A stretch of DNA of 29,521 nt from UBA695 sp037131875 (GTDB lineage: Bacteria; Verrucomicrobiota; Verrucomicrobiia; Chthoniobacterales; Chthoniobacteraceae), in NCBI GenBank assembly GCA_037131875.1, contig JBAXQF010000018.1:1-29521 (forward strand), written 5' to 3'. A program made the translations under genes and the position numbers. Below the pieces are notes generated by a model that saw only the letters and a program-made list of their open reading frames with translations, was not told the origin of the DNA and did not search any database. How positions within the stretch are numbered: position 1 is the stretch's first letter; each line of letters begins with the position of its first letter. Shown here one piece after another: positions 7,494-15,939 of this stretch.

Positions 7494-8366
7494 TCAACGC
7501 GGCTTTTTCACTGCGTCGAGCTCGATCTCAAAAAGCAGGTCGTCCCGGCAAATATCCCCGTGCATCCACGTGACGGGCAAAGCCTCCAGTCCGTTCGCAC
7601 GCAGGTAATCCGCGAAAAGCGGCGCGTCCTTGCCCTCTTTGAAATAGGCTATGGCCCGCGTAGTATCGCTCCAATCCATCTGGCGCGACTGCAAAAGAGC
7701 GGCAACCACCTGCATCGTCAGTTCGATCTGGGATTGCGGTTCCCCCGCGTAAGCCGTCTTGCCGCCCGCCTCAATGCTGGCGGTGCCGGAAATGTAAAGC
7801 GCGCGCCCGTCCGCCCGCTCCACTTCCACCGCGCGGCTGAACGAGCTTTTGTAGTCCAGCGCAGGGCATTGCAGCGGAGAGGCCACCTCGCGCACCCTGG
7901 CGATCTTCTTCGGCTTGATGGCCAGCGCTCCAGCCACCACCGCCGCCCCAAAACGGTTGGGCATCCCAATCCCCGTGCTGGCGGGAACCACCCCCCCAAA
8001 CGCCCCGCGCGCCTGCAAGAACGGCGTGCGCGTCTGGTTAAAGCCGTCATACCAAGCGAGGATCTTGTCCAGGTAAAACCACGTGCGCACGAGATGCCGG
8101 AACTCCATCCCCTCGGCGCACAACACCCGTGCGATGGTTTCAAAAACGCTCAACGTCTGCTCCTCGCGCGTCGCGCTCAAATCCGCAGGCACAATCTCCT
8201 CGAAAAAGCAGACCGTCGCTTCCTCGTTTTCGTGCAGCGTCCCAATAAGACGCCCGCCATCATAAACAGGACGCCCAGACGCGGTTCCAAATGCCTCAAG
8301 GGCCACCTGGCGGACAATGGGACGGGGATCGACGACGGAAAACAACTCGGGAGGGAGAAAAGACAT
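7494..8366 (-). CDS. RidA/YjgF-superfamily protein, chorismatase-like
   Basis: A 290-residue two-part protein. The C-terminal half has the RidA-fold signature ALYISGTASI followed by QSQIELTMQVVAALLQ. The N-terminal half has VRTWFYLDKILAWYDGFNQTR and PASTGIGMPN. From memory this arrangement matches chorismatases (FkbO/Hyg5/XanB2 type), which hydrolyse chorismate to dihydroxy- or hydroxybenzoates. The exact reaction cannot be assigned without checking active-site residues. The ATG at 8366 is preferred to a TTG at 8402. No biosynthetic partner genes lie beside it: miaA is divergent across a repeat-filled gap, and a gene-free repeat island follows. A non-catalytic Rid-family role is the alternative. 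Confidence 0.75.
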   Translation of the reverse strand: MSFLPPELFSVVDPRPIVRQVALEAFGTASGRPVYDGGRLIGTLHENEEATVCFFEEIVPADLSATREEQTLSVFETIARVLCAEGMEFRHLVRTWFYLDKILAWYDGFNQTRTPFLQARGAFGGVVPASTGIGMPNRFGAAVVAGALAIKPKKIARVREVASPLQCPALDYKSSFSRAVEVERADGRALYISGTASIEAGGKTAYAGEPQSQIELTMQVVAALLQSRQMDWSDTTRAIAYFKEGKDAPLFADYLRANGLEALPVTWMHGDICRDDLLFEIELDAVKKPR

Positions 8367-8452
8367 GGATTGAGCATTAGACCTTCTCTTTCTTGGAAAC
8401 AAATTTTTTTACGGTTGCTTAACAAATAAACCTAAATCCGATAATGAAATGT

Positions 8453-8585
8453 CGCGCAAAGGTACGCAAAGGACGCAATGATAGAATCTTGTATGGGCAG
8501 AACACAAAGAATGGAGTTCCTTTGGAGGTGAGGAACACAAAATCCCCAAGCTTTTCCCTTTGCGTCCTTTGCGTACCTTTGCGCG
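8453..8585. repeat. CGCAAAGG-type inverted repeat with perfect 26-bp arms
   Basis: Arms at 8453-8478 and 8560-8585 are exact reverse complements (26 of 26), built from CGCAAAGG-like units, with an 81-nt gene-free spacer. It fills most of the gap between the RidA-like gene and miaA. Related pairs lie at 10581-10669 and 15388-15472. Confidence 0.85.
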
Positions 8586-8660
8586 AGTCCATTCCCTGTT
8601 TTAGGTAAAATTTGCACTTTCCTGCTTGAATGCCAACGACATCCATTGACATATCCCGGC

Positions 8661-9593
8661 ATGTCCAATGACGATCTCACCGCAGCGGCCCAAAGCGCGT
8701 TCTTTCTCGCGGGCCCAACCGCCGTGGGGAAGACAGAGGCGGCCCTTGCCGTTGCGGAGGCTTGCAACGGGGAGATTGTGGGAGCGGACGCTTTCCAAGT
8801 CTACCGCGGGCTGGACATCCTGACGGCAAAACCCTCGGCGCAAGCCCTGGCGCGCGTGCCGCATCATCTGGTGGGAACCGTTGCGCTGACGGAAGCCTTC
8901 AACGTCGCCCGCTATCTGGAGGCGGCACAGGCAGCCATCGCCGACATTCGCCGCAGAGGGCGTCTGCCCATTGTGGTGGGCGGCACGGGGCTCTACCTGC
9001 GGGCGCTCACGCGCGGGCTCTCGGACATCCCGCCTGGCAGCCCCGAACTCCGGGCCGAACTGGCATCCACACCTCTTCCCCAACTCCTGGAGCGCCTGCA
9101 AACGCTCGACCCCGAAGCCGCCGCCGCCATCGACACCTGGAACCCAAGGCGCGTGTTCCGCGCACTGGAAGTCTGCCTGCTAACCGGCAAACCCTTTTCC
9201 AGCTTCCGGCAGGAATGGCAGCAACAGCCGCCCTTTCATGGCGTCCTGCTGGAACGCCCACGCGCAGAACTCTATGAGCGGATCGACCGCCGCACGCACG
9301 CCATGTTTGAAGAAGGGGTGGTGGAGGAAGTCCGCGCCGCGCTTGCCGCAGGAGGGATCGGCTCCACGGCAGAACAAGTCATCGGCTGGCGGGAAATCAC
9401 AGCGCTCCTGCGGGGAGAACTGACCCAGGCAGAGGCCATCGCAGCCATCCAGCAGACCACGCGTCGCTACGCCAAGCGCCAACTCACCTGGTTTCACCGC
9501 GAGCCGATGCTGGTTCCCTTTTCACTGAGCAACGCAAGCGATCTCGCGCCGATTCTCGAACGCGCGGCCACCTTGGGGAAACCACCTGCCTGA
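8661..9593 (+). CDS. miaA: tRNA dimethylallyltransferase
   Basis: MiaA adds a dimethylallyl group from DMAPP to A37 of tRNAs that read UNN codons, the first step of i6A/ms2i6A synthesis. The 310-residue product has the P-loop GPTAVGKTEAAL near the N-terminus, the DAFQVYRGLDILTAKPS motif (the family usually has DSxQVYR), VVGGTGLYLRAL, and the C-terminal EQVIGWREI and RRYAKRQLTWFHRE regions. The ATG at 8661 is chosen over a TTG at 8646. The gene stands alone: repeats lie upstream and the amidase gene begins 60 bp downstream. No Shine-Dalgarno is seen. Confidence 0.95.
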   Translation: MSNDDLTAAAQSAFFLAGPTAVGKTEAALAVAEACNGEIVGADAFQVYRGLDILTAKPSAQALARVPHHLVGTVALTEAFNVARYLEAAQAAIADIRRRGRLPIVVGGTGLYLRALTRGLSDIPPGSPELRAELASTPLPQLLERLQTLDPEAAAAIDTWNPRRVFRALEVCLLTGKPFSSFRQEWQQQPPFHGVLLERPRAELYERIDRRTHAMFEEGVVEEVRAALAAGGIGSTAEQVIGWREITALLRGELTQAEAIAAIQQTTRRYAKRQLTWFHREPMLVPFSLSNASDLAPILERAATLGKPPA

Positions 9594-9653
9594 GCTGCGA
9601 AAAATCCGTTCGCAGCTTGCTTGCAGGGCATCTCGTGCTTACCATTACGCACC

Positions 9654-10562
9654 GTGTTTACCCCTCGCTTTTTCGCCGCCATCCTGTTCCTGGGAGCGGT
9701 CTTTTTTCCCATGCCGCAGCGGACTTGGGCGGTTTCAGATAGCGGAAGTCAGACCTCTGCGCAGTCGCAATCCAGTGCAGATTCCGAGCATCCGACCAAA
9801 AAGAAAGCGAAGAAAAAGAAGGCGAAACCCAAGCCCGCCACCAAGAAGCGGCATGCGCAGCCGGCATCCGAGGAGCCGCCGCGCCGCACTGAGCCCGAGC
9901 CGGAGAAAAAGCCGACGCCAGCCCCCACTGTCCCGCCCACTCCTGCCCCCGGAAACGTGGTGGTGGAGAAATCCGGCGCGTCCGAAGAGGAGCCCGCGCC
10001 CACGCCAGAGGAGAAGCGGAGTTGGTGGTGGCCGTTTGGGCATTCGGAGGTGCACTACAAATACCTTACGCGCTCCGTGCGCAACGCAATCGATGACGCC
10101 TCTGTAGCCCGCCACCGCTGGCGCTACATTGTGGTGCATAACTCCGGCACCTTGCAGGGCAACGCCAAGGCGTTCGACTACTACCACCGCCATGTGCGCA
10201 AGATGCCCAACGGGTTGGCCTACCATTTCGTGATTGGCAATGGCACCTCCTCGGGCAACGGCTCCATCGAGATCGGCCCCCGCTGGACGAACCAGATCAA
10301 CGGCGGGCATGTCCACTCGGATTATCTCAACAGCATTGCGCTCGGGATCTGCCTGGTGGGCGATTACAATCGTACCAAGCCGACCCGGGAACAGCTCGAA
10401 GCTCTGGACGAGTTGATCGGGTATTTGCGCAAACGGGTCGGCAAAACCGATCACCAACTTGCCATCGTGAAACCGCACCGCGAGATCAACCCGCCACAGT
10501 GGCCCACCGATTGTCCCGGCAACCGGTTCCCCTACGACTGGCTGCACTCGCATTTTGATTAG
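9654..10562 (+). CDS. Secreted N-acetylmuramoyl-L-alanine amidase (PGRP/Amidase_2 fold)
   Basis: A 302-residue protein with an N-terminal hydrophobic signal (FFAAILFLGAVFF), a long Lys- then Pro/Glu-rich linker (about residues 35-125), and a C-terminal amidase domain. Zn-site motifs are VVHNSGT (H162), KPHREI and TDCPGN, giving a His-His-Cys set like T7 lysozyme rather than the His-His-Asp of AmpD. YHFVIGNG and ALGICLVGDYN are typical of the fold. It should cut the amide between MurNAc and the peptide stem in the periplasm. The GTG at 9654 is the most reasonable start because it keeps the signal sequence; a TTG at 9621 is possible. The Lys-rich linker may bind the wall or anionic polymers. 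Confidence 0.85.
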   Translation: MFTPRFFAAILFLGAVFFPMPQRTWAVSDSGSQTSAQSQSSADSEHPTKKKAKKKKAKPKPATKKRHAQPASEEPPRRTEPEPEKKPTPAPTVPPTPAPGNVVVEKSGASEEEPAPTPEEKRSWWWPFGHSEVHYKYLTRSVRNAIDDASVARHRWRYIVVHNSGTLQGNAKAFDYYHRHVRKMPNGLAYHFVIGNGTSSGNGSIEIGPRWTNQINGGHVHSDYLNSIALGICLVGDYNRTKPTREQLEALDELIGYLRKRVGKTDHQLAIVKPHREINPPQWPTDCPGNRFPYDWLHSHFD

Positions 10563-10580
10563 GAAACTGGACTGAATTAT

Positions 10581-10669
10581 TTCGCGCCAAGAACGCCAAG
10601 GACGCAAAGGAAAGAATTCTTACTGAAAAACTGTCTTTTCTTTGCGTCCTTGGCGGCCTTTGCGCGAAA
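10581..10669. repeat. CGCAAAGG-type inverted repeat
   Basis: Arms at about 10581-10610 and 10640-10669 are imperfect reverse complements (about 26 of 30), of the same unit family as 8453-8585. They fill the gap between the amidase and the epimerase genes. Confidence 0.8.
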
Positions 10670-10689
10670 CACAAAAACTTTCATTGCCC

Positions 10690-11586
10690 ATGCAAACGCA
10701 ACTCAAAATCGGCATCACCGGAGCCTCCGGGTTTGTGGGACAGGCGGTGGTGGAAGCACTCGGGCGGGCGGGGCACACGTGTGTTGCCTTCAGCCGATCC
10801 CCGGAGCGCGGGGTGAAGGGGTGCGCGGAAACACGCCGGTTTTGCGCCGGGGCACTGCCTGATGTCGCCGGGTTGGATGCCGTGGTCCATCTGGCGGGAG
10901 AATCCATCATGGGCCTTCCCACGGCAAAGAAGCTGCGGGGCATCCGGGAAAGCCGCATCGAGGGGACACACGCCTTGGTGGACGCCCTTCTCGCCGCCGG
11001 AACCCGCGGGCCAAGGACACTCATCAGCGCCTCGGCGGTCGGTTATTACGGAGACACGGGGGAACAGATCGCCGACGAGAGTTCGCCCGCCGGTTCGGGA
11101 TTTCTGGCGGAAGTCGCCCGGGTTTGGGAGACGGAGGCGCGCCGGGCGGAACGGGGCGGGGTGCGGGTGGCGATTCTGCGGTTCGGAGTGGTGCTAGGGG
11201 AAGCCGGGGGGATGTTGAAGGCGTTGAAACCCGTGTATCGGCTCGGGCTGGGGGCGACTTTGGGCAGCGGACGGCAATGGGTTTCCTGGGTGGATGTGCG
11301 GGACGTGGCCCGGTTGGTGGTTTTTATGGTGGAGAACCCGCAGGCGCGCGGGGTGTTCAATGCCACGTCGCCGGTGCCCTTGCGCAATAGCGATTTTACC
11401 TGGGCGATGGCCCGCCGATTCCACCGTCGGGCGGTGTTTCGCGCTCCAGCTTGGCTCCTGAAGTGGGTGTTCGGTTCCCTCTCTGGTTTGTTTTTGGACA
11501 GTCAGCGCGTTTTGCCCCACCGGGCAGAGGCGCTCGGCTTCGAGTTCGAGCATCGCGGAGTGTGGGAGCAATCCGAGGCGAAGTAA
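10690..11586 (+). CDS. TIGR01777-family epimerase/NAD-dependent sugar-epimerase-like protein
   Basis: A 298-residue extended SDR of the YfcH/TIGR01777 family, whose substrate is unknown. Visible features are the Rossmann motif GITGASGFVG at the N-terminus, DAVVHLAGESIM, RIEGTHALVDALL, LISASAVGYYGDTGEQ (active-site Tyr region), the FLAEVARVWETEA segment, RFGVVLGEAGGML, LGSGRQWVSWVDVRDV and the C-terminal domain after FNATSPVPLRNSDFT. The ATG at 10690 lies immediately before the Rossmann strand; an upstream in-frame start would run into the repeat at 10640-10669. The gene is not obviously co-transcribed with gapA, which has its own promoter candidate. Confidence 0.88.
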   Translation: MQTQLKIGITGASGFVGQAVVEALGRAGHTCVAFSRSPERGVKGCAETRRFCAGALPDVAGLDAVVHLAGESIMGLPTAKKLRGIRESRIEGTHALVDALLAAGTRGPRTLISASAVGYYGDTGEQIADESSPAGSGFLAEVARVWETEARRAERGGVRVAILRFGVVLGEAGGMLKALKPVYRLGLGATLGSGRQWVSWVDVRDVARLVVFMVENPQARGVFNATSPVPLRNSDFTWAMARRFHRRAVFRAPAWLLKWVFGSLSGLFLDSQRVLPHRAEALGFEFEHRGVWEQSEAK

Positions 11587-11600
11587 GGACAAAAGTTGGA

Positions 11601-11630
11601 TTGACGCTGCCCTGAAAACCCCGCTAAGTT
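11601..11630 (+). promoter_or_regulatory. Candidate promoter of the gap-pgk-tpiA cluster
   Basis: TTGACG at 11601-11606 and TAAGTT at 11625-11630 are 18 bp apart, upstream of gapA. The predicted leader of about 35 nt (to the ATG at 11672) is pyrimidine- and A-rich with no Shine-Dalgarno. Confidence 0.5.
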
Positions 11631-11671
11631 TAGCGCTTCTAATTCAACCAACCACCTTATTTAACTCTTCT

Positions 11672-12667
<996 letters not shown>

Positions 12668-12747
12668 TCCCGCCGCGTCGCATCCATCCTACGGCACGCC
12701 GATTGCCGGAGGCCGGGAGTTATCTCGCGGTTCTCGAAAAAATCTTC

Positions 12748-12785
12748 CCGACCGGGGTTCGGCGACCCCGGTCGGATTTTAATTT
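12748..12785 (+). terminator. Hairpin terminator/attenuator between gapA and pgk
   Basis: CCGACCGGGG (12748-12757) and CCCCGGTCGG (12766-12775) form a perfect 10-bp stem with an 8-nt loop, followed by ATTTTAATTT. The tail is a weak U-tract, so partial termination or 3'-end protection of gap mRNA is likely. It ends about 15 nt before the pgk ATG. Confidence 0.7.
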
Positions 12786-12800
12786 CAACCACATCTCACT

Positions 12801-14006
12801 ATGGCCAAGCTTTCCGTTCGCGACATCGATGTTCAGGGCAAACGCGTGCTCGTCCGCGTCGATTTCAATGTTCCCACTGAAGAAGTGGATGGCGCACAGC
12901 GCATCACCGACGACACCCGCATCGTCGAAAGCCTTCCCACCATCGCCGCCTTGCGCGAAAAAGGGGCGAAGGTCATCCTCATGGCCCACTTTGGCCGCCC
13001 CAAGGGCAAGCCGAACCCGAAATACTCGCTGGCCATCGTGGCCGAGCGGCTCTCCAAGCTCATCAACGCCCCCGTGGCGTTCGCAACCGACACCGTGGGC
13101 GAATCCGCCCAGGCCGTCGTCGCCAAGCTCCAGCCGGGCGAAGTTGCCCTGCTCGAAAACGTCCGTTTTTCCGACAAGGAAGAAGCGAACGATCCCGAAT
13201 TTGCCAAGCAGCTCGCCGCGCTCGGCGATGTCTATGTGAACGATGCCTTTGGCGCCGCGCACCGCGCCCACGCCTCCACGGCGGGCGTCGCCGCCTTCCT
13301 GCCCATCGCGGCGCAGGGCCTCCTGATGGAGAAAGAATTGAAATACCTCGTGGACGAACTCGCCACCCCGGCGCGTCCCTTCGTGGTCATCCTCGGCGGC
13401 TCCAAGGTCTCCTCAAAGATCACCGTCATCAAGTCGCTCATGGAAAAAGCCGACACGATCCTCATCGGCGGCGCAATGGCTTACACCTTCTACCTCGCCC
13501 TCGGCTACCCGGTGGGCAAGAGCATGGTCGAGGCCGACAAGGTCGATCTCGCGAAGGAAATCCTTGCATTCGCCAAGGCCAAGGGCGTGAAGTTCCTCCT
13601 CCCGGTCGATTCCGTGGAGACCCAGGACGGCTTCCCCTTCAAAGCCAACCTGCCCACGCAGATCTCCGCGCTCAACAGCGTCACCGAAGGCTGGGCGGGC
13701 GTCGATATCGGGCCGGAAACCATCAAGCAATACTGCGCCGAGATCGCCAGCGCGGGCACCGTTCTCTGGAACGGCCCGGTGGGCGTGTTCGAGGTGGACG
13801 CGTTCGCCAACGGCACCAAGCTTGTGGGCGAAGCGGTGGCCAACTCCAAGGCCAAGTCCATTGTCGGCGGCGGCGACTCCGTCACGGCGGTCAAGCAGTT
13901 CGGCCTGGCTGACAAGATGACGTTCATCTCGACCGGCGGCGGCGCGAGCCTCGAATTACTCGAAGGCCGCGAGCTTCCCGGCGTTGCCGCGCTCACCAAC
14001 AAGTAG
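12801..14006 (+). CDS. pgk: Phosphoglycerate kinase
   Basis: Transfers phosphate from 1,3-bisphosphoglycerate to ADP in glycolysis. The 401-residue monomer has the N-domain motif VLVRVDFNVP, the substrate-site Arg/His regions (MAHFGRPKG; NDAFGAAHRAHAS), the hinge, and C-domain nucleotide-binding motifs ILGGSKVSSK, LWNGPVGVFE, GGGDSVTAV and STGGGASLELLEG. The ATG at 12801 follows CATCTCACT and has no Shine-Dalgarno. tpiA follows after 20 bp, so pgk and tpiA are very probably one transcript, with read-through of the hairpin from gapA or a separate promoter. Confidence 0.98.
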   Translation: MAKLSVRDIDVQGKRVLVRVDFNVPTEEVDGAQRITDDTRIVESLPTIAALREKGAKVILMAHFGRPKGKPNPKYSLAIVAERLSKLINAPVAFATDTVGESAQAVVAKLQPGEVALLENVRFSDKEEANDPEFAKQLAALGDVYVNDAFGAAHRAHASTAGVAAFLPIAAQGLLMEKELKYLVDELATPARPFVVILGGSKVSSKITVIKSLMEKADTILIGGAMAYTFYLALGYPVGKSMVEADKVDLAKEILAFAKAKGVKFLLPVDSVETQDGFPFKANLPTQISALNSVTEGWAGVDIGPETIKQYCAEIASAGTVLWNGPVGVFEVDAFANGTKLVGEAVANSKAKSIVGGGDSVTAVKQFGLADKMTFISTGGGASLELLEGRELPGVAALTNK

Positions 14007-14026
14007 TTTTTATTTAGAAAATCCCT

Positions 14027-14794
14027 ATGCGTAAAAAGATCATTGCAGCCAACTGGAAAATGAACATGACCGTCGGCGAAGCCGATGCGTTCCTCGATAC
14101 CTTCCTGCTCGAACTGGGCGACGAAGGCGGCGTGGACGTGGTCATTGTTCCTCCCTTCACCGCGCTGGCCAAAGCAGGCGAGCGCCTCAGCAACACCTCC
14201 AGCGTCAAGCTCGGCGCGCAGAACATGTCGTTTGAAAAGAGCGGCGCGTTCACCGGAGAGATCAGCGCCGCGATGCTGCGCGACCTCTACGTGCGCTACG
14301 TCGTGCTGGGCCACAGCGAACGCCGCACCCTCTTCGGGGAGACCGACGCGATTGTGAACAAGAAAGTCCGCGCCGCGCACGAAGCCTCCCTCAAGCCGAT
14401 CCTCTGCGTGGGCGAAACCCTCGCCGAGCGCGATGCCGACCGGGTGGAAGAAGTGCTCGAAACCCAGCTTCGCGGCAGTCTCGCGGACATGAGTTCCAAG
14501 GAAATCGCGGAAACGGTGATTGCGTATGAGCCCGTGTGGGCCATCGGCACCGGGCGCGTCGCCAGCCCCGAACAGGCGCAGGCGGCCCACGCATTCATCC
14601 GCAAGACCATCGCCTTGATCGCCGATCAAGCCGTGGCCGACAAAATCCGCATCCAATACGGCGGCAGCGTGAAACCCGACAACGCCAAGACGCTTCTGGG
14701 TCAGCCCGACATCGACGGAGCGCTCGTCGGCGGAGCCAGCCTTGACCCGCGCGCGTTCGTGGAGATCGTCAAAGCCGGTGTGGACGGCGAATAA
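14027..14794 (+). CDS. tpiA: Triosephosphate isomerase
   Basis: Interconverts dihydroxyacetone phosphate and glyceraldehyde-3-phosphate. The 255-residue length fits. Catalytic residues are seen in NWKMN (Lys11), GHSERR (His) and AYEPVWAIGTG (Glu), with the phosphate-gripping loop 6 after it and YGGSVKPDN, plus GALVGGASL near the end. It is the third gene of the glycolytic cluster, 20 bp after pgk, and is followed by a strong terminator that closes the operon. Confidence 0.98.
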   Translation: MRKKIIAANWKMNMTVGEADAFLDTFLLELGDEGGVDVVIVPPFTALAKAGERLSNTSSVKLGAQNMSFEKSGAFTGEISAAMLRDLYVRYVVLGHSERRTLFGETDAIVNKKVRAAHEASLKPILCVGETLAERDADRVEEVLETQLRGSLADMSSKEIAETVIAYEPVWAIGTGRVASPEQAQAAHAFIRKTIALIADQAVADKIRIQYGGSVKPDNAKTLLGQPDIDGALVGGASLDPRAFVEIVKAGVDGE

Positions 14795-14816
14795 ACGCAT
14801 CGCACCAGCAAATTTG

Positions 14817-14853
14817 AACCGCGCCCACCTGAAAGGGGGGGCGCGGTTTTTTA
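14817..14853 (+). terminator. Rho-independent terminator after tpiA
   Basis: AACCGCGCCC (14817-14826) pairs with GGGCGCGGTT (14838-14847), followed by TTTTTATT. It closes the gap-pgk-tpiA cluster. Confidence 0.88.
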
Positions 14854-14895
14854 TTCGTTCTCGCCTTGGCGCACGCCAAATGCTCACAATGCGGC

Positions 14896-15387
14896 ATGGC
14901 ATTTCCCGAGTCTCTGCAATCCGTCTGGGCGCCCTGGCGCGTGGAGTATTTTTCGATGGATAAAGGGCGCGACTTCCTCACCGAAGCCGCGCAATCCACT
15001 GACGACCGCGCGCATCTCGTCGTACGGCGCGGCAAGGAGACCTTTCTCCTCATGAACCGCTTCCCCTACACGGTGGGCCATTTGATGGCGGTGCCCTACC
15101 GCAAAGTGGCCGACCTCGCGGATCTGACGCAGGGCGAACAGTTGGAGTTGTGGGAGCAAGCCGCCTTCGCGCAGAAACTCCTGCGCAAAGTGGTGCATGC
15201 CGAAGGATTCAACGTCGGGCTCAACCTCGGCAAAGCCGCCGGAGCCGGAGTGGCGGATCACCTGCACCTGCACATCGTCCCGCGCTGGGAAGGCGACACC
15301 AACTTCATGCCCGTGCTCGGCAACGTGCGCGTGATGGCAGAGTCGCTGGACGCGCTGTATGGGAAGCTGGTGGAGGCAACCTTCTAG
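14896..15387 (+). CDS. HIT-family nucleotide hydrolase/transferase
   Basis: A 163-residue histidine-triad protein. The signature HLHLHIVPRW (HxHxHxx) is complete; LWAPWR-like SVWAPWRVEYF at the N-terminus and NRFPYTVGHLMAVPYR are typical of the bacterial branch related to Ap4A phosphorylases and hydrolases. It probably acts on a dinucleoside polyphosphate or nucleotide conjugate in the cytosol; the substrate is not determined. The ATG at 14896 is preferred to a TTG at 14866. It lies just after the tpiA terminator and is therefore probably transcribed on its own. Its 3' end meets a CGCAAAGG-type repeat immediately after the stop codon. Confidence 0.88.
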   Translation: MAFPESLQSVWAPWRVEYFSMDKGRDFLTEAAQSTDDRAHLVVRRGKETFLLMNRFPYTVGHLMAVPYRKVADLADLTQGEQLELWEQAAFAQKLLRKVVHAEGFNVGLNLGKAAGAGVADHLHLHIVPRWEGDTNFMPVLGNVRVMAESLDALYGKLVEATF

Positions 15388-15472
15388 TCTTTGCGTCCTT
15401 GGCGTTCTTCGCGGGAGTTATTCAGGAAAGAGAAGAGCGTTTCGCGCAAAGGCCGCAAAGAACGCAAAGGAG
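15388..15472. repeat. CGCAAAGG-type inverted repeat
   Basis: The arm CTTTGCGTCCTTGGCG... (15389-15413) and the arm TTCGCGCAAAGGCCGC... (15440-15471) are imperfect reverse complements. Here the CGCG ends face inward, opposite to the pairs at 8453 and 10581. Confidence 0.7.
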
Positions 15473-15501
15473 AGAAACCCATTCTTTCCTGTTTTTTCTG
15501 C

Positions 15502-15592
15502 CACCCCTGCCGGGGTGAGACGTTGGTGAGACGGGTTCCGGGGGTGTCGCTTCGCTCAACCCCCGGCTATTCTCTGTGAACCCTTCGGGTTC
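15502..15592. repeat. Cluster of three small GC-rich hairpins
   Basis: CACCCC/GGGGTG (15502-15517), CCGGGGGT/ACCCCCGG around a GTCGCTTCGCTC loop (15538-15566) and GAACCC-TTC-GGGTTC (15578-15592). The second and third resemble intergenic repeats common in Planctomycetes/Verrucomicrobia genomes (from memory). Confidence 0.55.
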
Positions 15593-15623
15593 TCCAAACG
15601 GCTCGCATCGCCCCCCTTTTTTT

Positions 15624-15677
15624 CGTGCCTTCGTGCCTTCGTGCCTTCGTGCCTTCGTGCCTTCGTGCCTTCGTGCG
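15624..15677. repeat. 8-bp tandem repeat (CGTGCCTT)x6.75
   Basis: Six exact CGTGCCTT units (15624-15671) plus a partial CGTGCG. This is a simple tandem array outside genes. Exact units with no spacers exclude a CRISPR array. Confidence 0.95.
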
Positions 15678-15832
15678 AAATCCTCGCCGACTCCATCGCA
15701 CTCAAAGGCAGCGACTCCTCGCGTCTCCGTGTCTTTTCTTTGCGCCTTTGCGTGAGTTTATCCATCGAGCCGCTTTCCATTCCGCCGTCCCTCCGGGCCT
15801 CCATTCAAGCCATTCGCCCATCCCTTCTCTTT

Positions 15833-15932
15833 TCCTGGCTTCTTGGCTTCCTAATTCCTTCCCCAGTCTTTTCCTGATTTCCTGAGTTCCTGATAAAATC
15901 CTTCCTGATTTCCCAAATACCTGATTTTCTTT
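15833..15932. repeat. Degenerate CCTGGCTTCC/CCTGATTTCC tract
   Basis: Successive TTCCTGGCTTC, TTGGCTTCCTAATTCC, TTCCTGATTTCCTGAGTTCCTGAT and TTCCTGATTTCCC units. The same family forms the inverted repeats around the GxxExxY gene (22987-23438) and the pair at 25081-25216. Confidence 0.65.
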
Positions 15933-15939
15933 TCCCCCT

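Larger units (their letters stand above)
15388..15939. other. Gene-free repeat mosaic
   Basis: About 550 bp with no credible gene. It contains, in order, a CGCAAAGG-type inverted pair, three small GC-rich hairpins, an 8-bp tandem array, a further CTTTGCGCCTTTGCG copy near 15737 and a CCTGGCTTCC/CCTGATTTCC tract that runs up to the DUF1015 start codon. Confidence 0.75.

Noticed and set aside
7081..7608. 175-residue plus-strand frame in the repeat island
   Set aside because: It runs through REP-like palindromes and into the end of the RidA-like gene on the other strand, with no protein-like features.
13505..14902. 465-residue minus-strand frame across pgk and tpiA
   Set aside because: Antisense to two unmistakable glycolytic genes.
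15578..15592. Possible tRNA T-arm-like sequence (GAACCCTTCGGGTTC)
   Set aside because: No matching acceptor, D or anticodon arms surround it; it is a short hairpin in a repeat mosaic.
15624..15677. Possible CRISPR-like repeat array
   Set aside because: Units are 8 bp and contiguous with no spacers, and no cas genes are present.
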